NCBI GenBank assembly: GCA_964036195.1
Contig: OZ038457.1
Location: 20,425,147-20,489,146, forward strand
Direction: 5' to 3'
Length of the DNA: 64,000 nucleotides
Origin: Sphaerolaimus hirsutus
Lineage: Eukaryota; Nematoda; Chromadorea; Monhysterida; Sphaerolaimidae
A program made the position numbers and the translations under genes. The notes under the pieces are model-generated. The model was not told where the DNA came from. It was given only the letters and a program-made list of their open reading frames with translations, and searched no databases. How positions within the stretch are numbered: the stretch's first letter is position 1; every line of letters starts with the position of its first letter. Positions 1 to 10,409 of this stretch are shown here, in pieces.

Positions 1-2550
1 AAAAAAAACATAAAATTTAGATAAAAATAAAAATAATTTAAAAAAAATAATAATAATATAGCAAAAAATATAAGTGTAAAAATAAATTTAAGGATGCACA
101 TACTGCACACACAAATCAGCACTTGCAGAAATGAACAGAATCACCAAGTAGTGTCCCTTGTGATAGTAATATCTGGTGCAGCTGCCTCTGCATCAACAAA
201 ATCAGAACATTAATATTGAAAAGCATTGTTTACTGAACATATGAAGTGTAGAAAAAAATTTGAAGTTGACAAAATGTCTATGTAGCTTATGTCAATATGC
301 GTATGCACTCATAGTATACAAAAAACGCGATGTCAACTGACTTGGAAATTTTGAACAAAAAAAATTCTCACACTTTTTTGAACTGTTCCTTTGCAAAAAG
401 TTCTTCTATGAAAGATGCACATTATTTTTCTCTATGTGTACCTAAAATTTTGTATAAATAGAATGTAAATTGGATAAATAAAGTTACTTTTGGAAAGTCG
501 GCGAGCGCTGAGTCAACTGCCGGAAATACGCACTTTTGCATACGTTTTTTGATGTTTTCATACGATTTTGGGTACTTGACATCATACGCACAACACTTGT
601 GTCAACTGAAATGAAAAAAAACGTATACTAGCGTACGCAGCGTACACTTTCAGCTCAGTTGACATTTTCGATCATCATTTTCACTTTTATTGAAACTTTT
701 GAAACAGCCAAAAAGTCAATTCAATGAACACTGTAAATGAAAATGTCAACTGCAAATGTAAACACAGATAAGTTGACATTTATGGTTGCATGTTGTCATT
801 TATGTTGCTTATAGTTATATTTATAGATTGAAAATGTCAACTTATATAAGTTTGAGTGTGTGTGTAAGTGGTTGGCTCCACCTCATAATTGAAAAAAGGG
901 CCCACACAGGCTAGTTGACATCGACACCAAATGTAAGGTCCCAAACCAAACTGATCCCCATTCAAAGCTTGCTTTCAGGATTTGAAAAGCAAGCTTTGGA
1001 TTGGGACAGGAAACAGTTGACATTTTCTGTCGTTGTCAAGTAGCCTGTGTGGGGCATAGTAGTAAAGTAAACAATATATAAGTTGACATTTTATAGACTA
1101 ATCCATTCTTAACTCTATTGATACTTTCAGGAGAGTGGCAGCAGGGGGCGGTGTCCGAAGTGAAATGGCTTGAATGTTTTCTGGAATTAGTGGTTTTGTT
1201 TGCTTTTTCGCGATGATTTTTGAGTATTTTTGAATTTTTGGAAAGATTTGAATGTGCTTGTTTTTATAATAATTTGGAAACTTTTTGTTTTGTTGTTAAT
1301 AGTAAATAGATAGCAGATATGAATTCTTTGTTAGACACAAAAGTGCAACTTTTAAAGAATAACTAAATTTTGAATGTTTTTTTACCTTGAATTTTCAAAA
1401 TAAAAATTTCAAAAAGTTGTGTCAAAAGCTGTAAAATTTTTTTTGAAAATATATGCAAAAATGCAACAATTAAAGTTTTCATGTTTGCTATCTTCAATCT
1501 CCAAATTGTTCAAGTTTAAAATGAATCTCCTCTGTTTGTTTTTCTTAAAAAAATTTTGATATGTAAAGATTATCTGGTTCAAAATTTTTTAACTTCTCAG
1601 TCAACCCAAGTATTCTGTTGTTTTAGTTGCTTAAAATACTTTGTTTTTTTTTTGCTGTCTTGTTACTCACTTTGCGTGATTTGTTGGCAGAATGTAATTG
1701 TAATAGTAACAATACATGAAATCATTTGAGCTTGTGATTTTTCAATTTATTACATTAAATAAAGTAGTTAAATGAAAATGTAAATCAAAAAGAATTTTTT
1801 ATTTTTATTTTATATAATATGTGTCTGGAAACAACAGTAAATTACATGAAATATAAAGCAACATTAAAAAGGCAACAATACATCACTATCACATGAAAAA
1901 ATACATCACTATCACTACTTTCATCATTAACCTTTCAAGTTATCCTATTTTGGCAAATCAAAATAAATAAATTACTGCAAATTGTGTATGTGTACACAAG
2001 AAAACATGAAAAAATACATCACTATCACCACATTTCATAATTAACTTTTTCACTTTTACACTTTTGGCAATTCAAAAGGCATAAATTGTGTACGCGTACG
2101 CAAAAATTTGTATAAGTACGCAAAAAAACATACGCGTACGTTTTTTTGCGTTCGCGTATGCCAAAAAAACATACGCGTACGCAAAAAAACATACACGTAT
2201 GCTTTAGTTGAGTCGGCCAGTGACACAAATATCTGTACTGCCCAAATTTACTAGTTGACATTATCATTACTGTGTACAGGGTCAACTAGAGTCAACTGAG
2301 AAAAATTTCAGTTGACTCTGAGTTGACATTTTACATGCGAAAAATGCGATGTCAACTAGCGTGTGGAGGCCCTTTGTGCCCTACGTGCGACTAAGTTATC
2401 GTTGAAATTGTGAGTTTGTGCGCGGTTTTATAAAACCAGTGTCACTGGCTCAATGCCTATTGTTTTTTAATCACGTTCAAAAAAGCTAAAAATTAAATCT
2501 GTCTTTAAAGCGTATGCTTACCTACATTGGATGGAACGCGGTAACATTCA
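1..2550. other. AT-rich repeat region without a recognisable gene
   Basis: No convincing exon was found on either strand. The stretch is rich in copies of GTTGACA/TGTCAAC pointing both ways. It includes a compact inverted repeat at about 899-1056 (arms GCCCACACAGGCTAGTTGACA-like) and a run of ACATACGCGTACGCAAAAA-type repeats near 2080-2205. It may belong to a long terminal intron of DUS3L, whose last exons were not found, or to intergenic DNA. Confidence 0.6.
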
Positions 2551-2559
2551 CTATGAAGG

Positions 2560-3229
2560 TAGGGTTCAAACGGGATCCCGATCCCGAATCCCGAGAAATT
2601 TCAGGATTTTGTGGTCCCGATCCCGATCCTGAAACCTCAATCCGGACCCCGATCCCGAAGTTTGAAAAAGCCAATCCGATCCCGATCCCGAGATTTTGAA
2701 AATCCCAATCCCGGAAAAATTCACAGACACAAAAGGTGCCAGAAAGGGCACTTTTAAAGGACCATTTTGTATGCAGTTTGCAAGAAATTTGGGCGCAAGC
2801 GCGCATTTCCCCACCTCCCTCTATATCTCTGTTGCGTGGGCATGGACACCACTACAAATGGACTCGATACAGTGGCCATTACGATAGTTGAAGGTTAATA
2901 CACATGCATATATGGTAGACAGTGGTGTGAATGACAATGCCAGGCAGCCCATTGCGCAGTGCCTAAATGAATATATAGCATTGTTTTGGATGCCAATTTA
3001 ATCCAACGTATCTGGAATCCATTGTTTGTGGTGTTTTGGGTCATTTTGTGAAATATCAGGGAAAAAAACCCCTGAAACCCAATTTTTAAGCCTAAATCCC
3101 AATCCCGAAAAAGCGCCAAACCCGATCCCGAAAGGTCAATCCGACCACGAAACCAATCCAGATCCCGAAATCTCAAAAAACCAATCCCGATCCCGATCCC
3201 GAAAAGTCAATCCCGTTGTTTGAACCCTA
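2560..3229. mobile_element. MITE, GATCCC-rich TAGGGTTCAAACGGGAT family
   Basis: Terminal inverted repeats read TAGGGTTCAAACGGGAT and its complement ending in GAACCCTA. The interior is arrays of CCCGAT/ATCGGG hexamers. Three more copies lie at 19789-20169, 33565-33951 and 46834-47389. The flanks here match only imperfectly as a target duplication. Confidence 0.8.
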
Positions 3230-3391
3230 TGAAAATCTGCTCAATAAAAAGATGCAACTCGATACATCGACACGTTGATGTCGACGCTCGAATTTGTGTT
3301 CGATTTGAGCGGCGTGAGGCAGAAAAACGAGGTGATATCTTCCTATTTCATTCTTTCCTATTCGCGCACTCAAAAACAGCATGATACAAAC

Positions 3392-6300
3392 GAACTTTTT
3401 CAGTATGTCCATGCGTTCAGTGGCGCTGATATCCCAATGTCTGCGTTCTGCGATTTCAGTGAAAATCCACGGTTTGATCAGAGCTCCCCGAGCAATCATT
3501 ACGCCGTCGCAATCACCTGGAATGTGTCAAAGGATGTAAAAATGTACTTGAGTAGATCTTCAAAAGGTAATAAATATTATTCTAAATTCATGCAACATAG
3601 GTTTTTAACAACATGCAACAAGTAAATGAATGGCATGAAAATGACATCGTCAGGTCAAATGTATAAATGGAAAGTCAATGGAGTGACTTGTACTCGTATA
3701 AATTACCTTGTGACGGCGCACATCTAAACCCACTGCAATGTAGACCCGCGGCACATAATCTACCCACTACACATGTACACCCATTATTCATCTTATAGCA
3801 GGTTTACATGTGCACTAAGGTTTACATGTGTACATGTTTACCAGTCAAAGAAATGGGTGACATGTAAGTTTATATCAAAATAAAAACACTTGCCACTCAA
3901 AACAAAAGAACTACAGCAGTCCTCTGAACCCCGAACCAACCACCATCAATTTTATCAAAATAATCCTGAAATGAAAACACGTCTCCACAGCCGATAACGG
4001 GTACAGGATCGGCCCGCTGTTTACATTCGCGCACAACCCCCCAATTGGCACTCTTTGTGTAACGCTGCTCCCTGAAAAGGCGGGTGTTTTAATTTAGCTG
4101 TAATATGTAGCATTTTAAAATGTTAGAGGGCAGTTAACACGGGTTTTCTGTGAAGACAAAATTTTGAGGCATAAACCACATTTTTGACGGAAAAATGGAA
4201 GATGGATATGAAATTCGTCATTTTTGACGAAAAAAGAATTGACGTGTGCGGGTCATCGCGTGTGTCATTTGAGTGTGTCATCGCTGCTTATGACAAAAAT
4301 CAGCCTGGCGCGACGCGCCTAACCCATAAATTCTGGAATTTTTCTATTTTTTGAATCAATTGTTTTGATCATGAGAATGTGGTTGCTGACTATCGCCACA
4401 GAAAATCCGCGTGAACACCGCTCAAGAAAATACATAACCTAGATCTCCCGTGCACGGAGAATAAATCAACAGGTGCATATCGCAGCATTTCGACAATGTC
4501 AGCGGCAGTGTCCTTGCCGTCGATCAAACCAGAACGAAGTTTAACGCTAAGCAAAATTTCTTTGTCGATATCAGCACCCGCACTGAAACGGATAATTTTT
4601 TTGTCAAAAGGAATTTGAAAATAAATGGTCAAAAAGAAATGGTAAATCCTCGAACAAGTAGCCAGGGAAGTTATTTTTTCGTCAGACTTATGGGGAGATA
4701 TTCAAAGGAAGAGTTATTTTTTCGCCAGAATATTAAGTAAAATGCTCAATATATTGTATGAATGCGGTTAAATTAGCTCCATAAACCTGTAAGTAAGAAT
4801 ACAAATTCCATTTTCATGCAATGACATCTACGCAATTTAGTGAACATCAGTTATTCATGCTTTAAAAAAAGCTTCTTTACATAAAATGTTTTTTTTATAT
4901 TCGCGGACGTCTTACCCAGGGGACGGAATAAAGTTTCCTCAGTCAGCTAATAGGAAGAGTTATTCGAAGGGGGGATGTTTCATGGGAGGGGGCGTAAATA
5001 TTCGTGGATTTACGGTATTACAGAAAAATAACCACCGCTTCAACGTGTTGCCCACACTGGACGCAATTTCATATAGCCGCCTTTGTCTGTTCATCAGCGA
5101 GCAACCGGCACCTTTCTTGCATATCAAATCGATGGGACAGCCGCAGTTGATGTCGATAAAATCGATCTGCATACGGTGCGAAAATGCAATTTACATCAAA
5201 ATCACATTGTCACCATGGCGGCCCGCACACTAGTTGACACATGAGTGTCAACTGGTCTGAGTCAACTGAGATTTCGGCTTCACGTGTAGCAGAGCAATCT
5301 TCAAATGCAGATGCGGTAATGTTGAAAAATAAATATTGTGACAAGTGCATTTGAAGATCGCTCTGCAACACTTGCTGAAACATGAGTTGACACAGACCAG
5401 TTGACACACATGCGTCAACTAGTGTGGAACGCCAATGGCAATTGAACAAAGTAAAAAATCTAGGTGGACAGAAAAATTATCTATTCGACAGACGTCTGTA
5501 TTTTCTGCGAGTAGCTGTGCGGCACGAGCCATCGAGTCAGCGTGAGCCCCGCAAATCTGCACCCCGAAAATCTTCTCACAAGGGTGCCGCCGCACCAGAG
5601 ACCACTCGCTACGTGTTCCTGTGGAGTTAGAGCTTGAATATCGAAAACTTCCTACAAATTTTAAAGTGGTAATACCTTGCAGCAATGCCGTCGCTACAGT
5701 CATTTCACTGCAGGTTACCTCGGCACCGAAACCGACGCAAATACGTCGAAATGGCAGGTTGCCAACCTAAATCAGTGTTTAGAATCAGTTGCGAATAAAT
5801 GGCCACGAAGAAATATTAAAATACAAAAACACACTGTTGTCAAAGGGGCTAAAACCATTTTTCCGCGGAAATCGGTCGATCTCTTGGAAGGCACATAAGT
5901 CGATCCCACATTTTTCTGGCAGAAATCCAAAATTTCCGATTTCGCGACGTTCTGATCCATGCCGGAGCTAAACGCTTTGGCGCTGGTCACAATGTCGTCG
6001 GCCAGCTTGAAATCGTATTTTTTCTTGCGCAAAGTGTGCTGCAACTCTGGGCGCAGATAATTCGAAGTGACGTGGTATGGAGACTTGGGAGATCGCTCCA
6101 CTTGCTTCATTTGCCCGTCTGGTGTAGTGCTGCAGTGGTTTTGGCAGATTATCCGACTTCGCCGTGCTGATACTCAGCACGAGCTGTAATTTGTCTCCAC
6201 TGGCAGCGGGCCAACGGTGCCTCTCTTGCATGCAAAATTTTAGAAAAATATTATCGCATTCAATGTCCCAATATCGATTCTTTGATCATTTTTAACACTC

Positions 6301-8042
6301 ACATACGTATGTCAGTAATTGTTGACACGTTTCCACCGATAACTATACATATGCACAGTATCAAGAAGAGTACAGCGAATTCCAAGAACAATTTCACGCA
6401 GGAATTTATGGTAAATTTGGTAACCTGGTGTGTGCAGACGAATATCTACAGGCAAATGTGTCGGGGCAAAAACCGCGGACGTTGAACACATGACATTCCG
6501 CACTCAAATCAGGTAGTTTCCTGCTCCAAAATTTCTCCAGATCGTGCTCAAAGATACATTTCTCACCTGAAATGATCATTTATGTCATTTTAGTCACCCA
6601 GGAATAAAAGCAGCAAACCAAAACGGGATTCCAAAATCTCTCACCTATACACATATGACCATCCCTGAGTTTCATACCGGGACACAGCTGGTGAGATCGC
6701 TTGATTTTTGGTGCTGGCGGCCTTCGACTAGTGTTCATGCCTCGATTCTTGTTTCTAGGCGCCGCCTTTTCATCAACATCATTGAAAATGTCATGAGAAT
6801 CGCCATTTTGAACGACAGCATCCTGAAGGTGTATACAACTAGAGGTACCGTATATCCTCCAATAAGCCCCCCCCCCTGTTAACCACGTGTGGAAAAAATA
6901 ACTCCCTCCTCGAATAACTCCCCCACTGTGATGTGTAGGTATTTAAAACTATAAAACATCACACGCATGAAACGTGTTTTATGTAGGTATTGTGAAAAAT
7001 GAAGTAAATATTCTGCAGTTTATGCTCACTAATATTGATTATATTGCTTAACTAATGGAAGTTGTATTACAACTTATCATTTATGGAGCTAATTTAACCC
7101 CATTTACACAGTAAATAGATAACACTTTATGCAAACTTCTGACGGAAAAAATCATTTTCCCGGGAACTATTCGAGGATCAAGGACGTAGCCAGGGGGGGG
7201 GGCGGCCCCCCCTCCCCCCCTTCCCGGGCCGGACCAAAAAATGTGCCAGAAATGGCACTTTCAGACAACGATTTTGTCGACAGTTTGAAAAATTTTTGCG
7301 CGCAAGCGCGCATTCTCCCTTCACAACATATCTTTTTGGCTGACCAGTCTCCGCGGCCTAAAAGCCAGGGAAAATGGACTCAATTTCTGTCCATATCGCT
7401 GTATATGCCTGTAAAATACAGACGTATACTGCTGTTTTGGCGCCAATGCCAACGCCAGTGGCGCCATGGAGTGGCGCCTACGAATGGCGCCAGCGCGCCA
7501 TTCCCCTACAACAGGGGTAAAATTTTAGGGGGGGGGGGGCGCCGCCCCCCCCCGTTCGCCGGGCTCCGTATACAATCCGCCCCCCCCCCCGCTCAAAAAT
7601 CCTGGCTACGTCCCTGTCGAGGATATACGGTATTTATCAGATTGGCGACTTGTCACTAGTGAGATAAAAGGCGCCAGGACTTTAGCGCCAAGCGCCAGGG
7701 CGCTTTTCTCACCCCATCGCCAAGCGCGTCAAAGAAAAATGGCGCCAAGCGCCATAACCACCATGGCGCTTTTTGTATCGGCGCTAGCGCCAGGCATTTC
7801 ATTCCTGGCGCCGGGTAAAAATAGCGCCGAGCGCCATGGTCATGGCGCCAAGATAACGCCAAGCGCGAATGGCCTTGGCGCCACAGCAAGACAGCGCCAT
7901 ACGCCATGGCGCTTTTACATCACAACGCCATGACAGCGCCAATACGCACCAGGTTAGTCGAGGCGAGTCGCTTGGCCAGCACCAAGGGGTCGTCTTTGGA
8001 GCGCACAAACTGCGGCAAGATAGGCGCCACCGCAGTCGACAT
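3392..8042 (-). CDS. DUS3L: tRNA-dihydrouridine(47) synthase 3-like (DUS3), 3' end not found
   Basis: FMN enzyme that reduces uridine to dihydrouridine, in this family at position 47 of the tRNA variable loop. Exons, 5' to 3': 8042-7950 (starts [12 protein letters not shown]), 6822-6645, 6566-6425, one or two unresolved exons ending at 5835, 5766-5676, 5618-5494, 5166-5036, 4546-4439, 4071-3944, 3516-3392. Exons 2-3 encode two CCCH zinc fingers (first CX10CX4CX3H, then [10 protein letters not shown]...CRYSSAH). The catalytic barrel shows [33 protein letters not shown], the active-site segment [20 protein letters not shown] and [13 protein letters not shown]. All phases agree. The family's C-terminal region after DILKKF was not found downstream; it may lie beyond the left edge. 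About four residues before VKLRSG are also missing, perhaps a micro-exon. The 8042-7950 start exon is assigned on phase and proximity only. Confidence 0.9.
5226..5426. mobile_element. MITE with GTTGACA termini in a DUS3L intron
   Basis: Perfect outer inverted repeat CACACTAGTTGAC / GTCAACTAGTGTG with a second inner pair around TTCAAATGCA. It fills most of the intron between the exons ending at 5494 and starting at 5166. Confidence 0.8.
6846..7632. mobile_element. MITE, TACCGTATATCCTC family, interrupted by a nested element
   Basis: Starts TACCGTATATCCTC and ends with the complement GAGGATATACGGTA. Members of the same family (TACCGTATTTCCTCGAAT... with runs of C and G next to the ends) occur at 8826-8923, 25401-25717, 28781-28960, 32289-32371 and from 39704. 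The central part is a separate insertion at 7179-7616. Confidence 0.75.
7179..7616. mobile_element. hAT-like MITE, CAGGGACGTATCCAGG family, nested
   Basis: Ends CAAGGACGTAGCCAGG and CCTGGCTACGTCCCTG are inverted repeats. The element is flanked by an exact 8-bp duplication TCGAGGAT (7171-7178 and 7617-7624). Other copies lie at 10628-11644 and 46824-47829. It has long poly-G and poly-C tracts inside each end and a GCGCGCAAGCGCGC palindrome. Confidence 0.85.
7654..7926. mobile_element. MITE, TAGTGATG..AAAAGCGCC family
   Basis: Termini related to TAGTGATGTAAAAGCGCC enclose many GGCGCC and ATGGCGCCAT palindromes. It lies just downstream of the DUS3L start exon, inside intron 1. Related copies are at 12556-12700, 23997-24210 and 28145-28238; the element at 34627-35511 shares the ends but has a different core. 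Confidence 0.65.
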
Positions 8043-8504
8043 GGTTTACGTTGAAAGGATCAAAAGTGGCACCATTAGACGTGTGATAAAGCCCGAAGCA
8101 CACTAGTTTACGATCGAAATATCGGAAAATGATAAATCCGCTTTGAAAGCATTTGAGTTTACGACATTAGAATATGTATGGCATTAAATCGACACAATTC
8201 TGCGGAAATGAAGAAATTGTAATCTCATCGATGTATTCCGTCGTTGTTATTATTAAAGTGAACAATGCATGACAGAAATGTGACAGACATTAATTTTTAT
8301 TCTTGTGTAAAAGTGAAAGTGAGAACGAATCATAACGATGATTGATAAAATTGTCGATCTGGGGGGTTAAACGGTAGGGGTGACTAGATGCTATCTACAC
8401 TCTACACAATCACAATCAATTCTTAGGGTATGTAATGAAATACTGCACCGACAAAATATAATACAAAATAAAGTCTCACATCAGCCAAATCAAACACCAC
8501 ACAC

Positions 8505-9610
8505 TCAATACAACCCCGCCTTAATCCTATTCCAATCAATGGGCCTCAAAATCAGCGCCAAAGTGCCCAAATCCATTCCAACCACAGCCCCAGTAGCCAC
8601 AGTGCCGCAGCACACGGCCGGGCGCGCGTCGGTGCAGGGCGACAGTTGAGCGACTGCACCTGCCGCCGCGCCTAACATTGTGCAGTACAGGGTCAGGCGG
8701 TCGGCGAGCACTTGGTGCGTGTTGAAGCGTAGCATGTAGCACCTGATAAAGGGGGGGGAGTTGTTTGAAAACGAAATTGTTGAAATTGGCTTGTGGATTC
8801 GGACCCATGAGGGGGTTAAAATCTATACCGTATTTCCTCGAATTACCCCCGGGAGGTAATTTTTTGAGAGTAGACATTTTGAGAGGGGTTAAACGAGCGG
8901 GGCAATTAGAGGAAACACGGTAGTAAATAAATGCCTCCCCAGACTGATAGGGAAGAGTTTTTCTAGTTAACTCAGTAAAATACACAAAATATCAAGTATA
9001 CCGTTCAGCGAACAGGTAATAAAGATCAGGCATGCCAGCACCCAGTAACCCACTTATCATACAGCTGTTGTTCATCAAATCGCTTGTTGTACAGCGCGCT
9101 GAACACCGCACCGAAGGCCAGCCCGAATGCAGCCCCGTATAAACCGCCGCGAGTGAACGATTCGCATAGACGGCCTGAAAGAAATCGACTGCGGTTTGAT
9201 AGATAAATTTATTAATTAGCCTATTGTGGATCCCAAACATGATAACAAGGTGAAAATTCATAATGCAAGGCAACAAGTAAATATGATCAGACTATTGGGG
9301 ACAGCCCAGAAAAATATGTAAAAATAATATCAATTTTACCACGGAATTGACATTTAACCCCCAGAATCGTAAATGCGAGAACCTACCACGCAGCAACAAG
9401 AAAGAGCAACCCCCCAACTTCCACACCTCGATCCCTCTCCCCCTGTTGGCAATAAGCCAACACAGGCGCGCCAATCGACCCGCACAGGGCGAACGTCTGC
9501 GTGGACTTGAGCGTGATGTGCACGCCCAGCTCCAGGTTGCCGTTCTGCACCGTGGACAAATCGTCGTCCGAGCAGCGCAGACCGAGCGTGTTCTTGAGCC
9601 ACGTTAACAT
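8505..9610 (-). CDS. small multi-pass membrane protein of unknown function, complete, 3 exons
   Basis: I do not recognise this gene. Exons 9610-9427, 9174-9054 and 8742-8505 join in phase to give 180 residues starting MLTWLKNTLGLRC and ending NRIKAGLY before a stop. Hydrophobic small-residue segments appear in exon 1 (GSIGAPVLAY), exon 2 (GGLYGAAFGLAFGAVFSALY) and exon 3 (LGAAAGAVAQL, GAVVGMDLGTLALILRPI), so a mitochondrial or ER multi-pass protein is plausible. Gly-rich helices recall Tim17-type proteins, but no signature motif is seen. Both splice phases (1 and 2) agree. A TTTATT (AATAAA on the coding strand) lies near 8296-8301. It sits about 0.5 kb upstream of DUS3L on the same strand. 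Confidence 0.7.
8826..8923. mobile_element. short TACCGTA-type MITE in an intron
   Basis: ACCGTATTTCCTCGAATTA is answered by TAATTAGAGGAAACACGGT-like sequence at the other end; about 100 bp, inside the second intron of the small membrane-protein gene. Confidence 0.65.
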
Positions 9611-10409
9611 GGTGGGGGTGTCTGTGGTGAGTGGTTGGTTGATTAGGTGGTAAATTGGTGCTTGATTTAGTCCCGCACCCAGTAAGGTGTCATGTCAATT
9701 TTCAAGCAGTGGCTATCACAAGAAAAGATTTTATTGACATTTTGTATGAAATTTGACAAACATTTGACACTTGACTTTACTCTTTACAGGGTGCCGGACT
9801 GCCAGTAGAACTTCAGAGTATCGGTATTTTCTACTGATACTTGTCACGTTTGCTAATCATTTGTAATTCAGTTGGAAAATCGAAAAATGCTTCTTAGAAT
9901 AGTCAGTGCAATTGTAGTGAAGGTTAATGTAGTCACAGCAATGTTTGATGTGAAAAGGAACGCATCATCGAGATGAAGCATAACTACCACGCAAATTTAC
10001 ATGATGCCGCCATTTACCGCCAATTTACATGAAGTTTTCAAAAATCATTTAAAAATTAGCCGCCATCGCAAGGCAGCAATAGGAACCATTAAAAGTTACA
10101 ATTTCCAGCAAAATCATAAAATCAGAAACATAATCACAACAATGCAAGCCACTATTGCCAGTACAAGTGAGATATCTTTCTCTCACCTGAGATAGCTGCA
10201 ATGTCCACTCTTGTTTCATTTGTTTAGTTGTTGATTTGTTCAATCGCAGAACTGTCGCAGATGAGTTTATTGTTTGTACTCGATGCGAACGTTATTCAAG
10301 TGGCAAATTATCTACTTTTTTCCAAATAATCACATGTACATTCCATTCACAGTCAGATCCTAATAGAATGTTCGATGAATCACAGGCGACACTTGAGTTA
10401 TCAGGGCAC

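Noticed and set aside
3275-3625. 116-codon plus-strand ORF over the DUS3L exon
   Set aside because: Antisense to the conserved exon [14 protein letters not shown]; no independent support.
7129-7659. 176-codon plus-strand ORF rich in Pro/Gly
   Set aside because: It runs across MITE ends and homopolymer G/C tracts, where any frame gives long Gly/Pro ORFs.
8505-9610. Calling the small membrane protein a Tim17/NDUFA11 homologue
   Set aside because: Gly-rich helices alone are not diagnostic; no family signature could be matched by eye.
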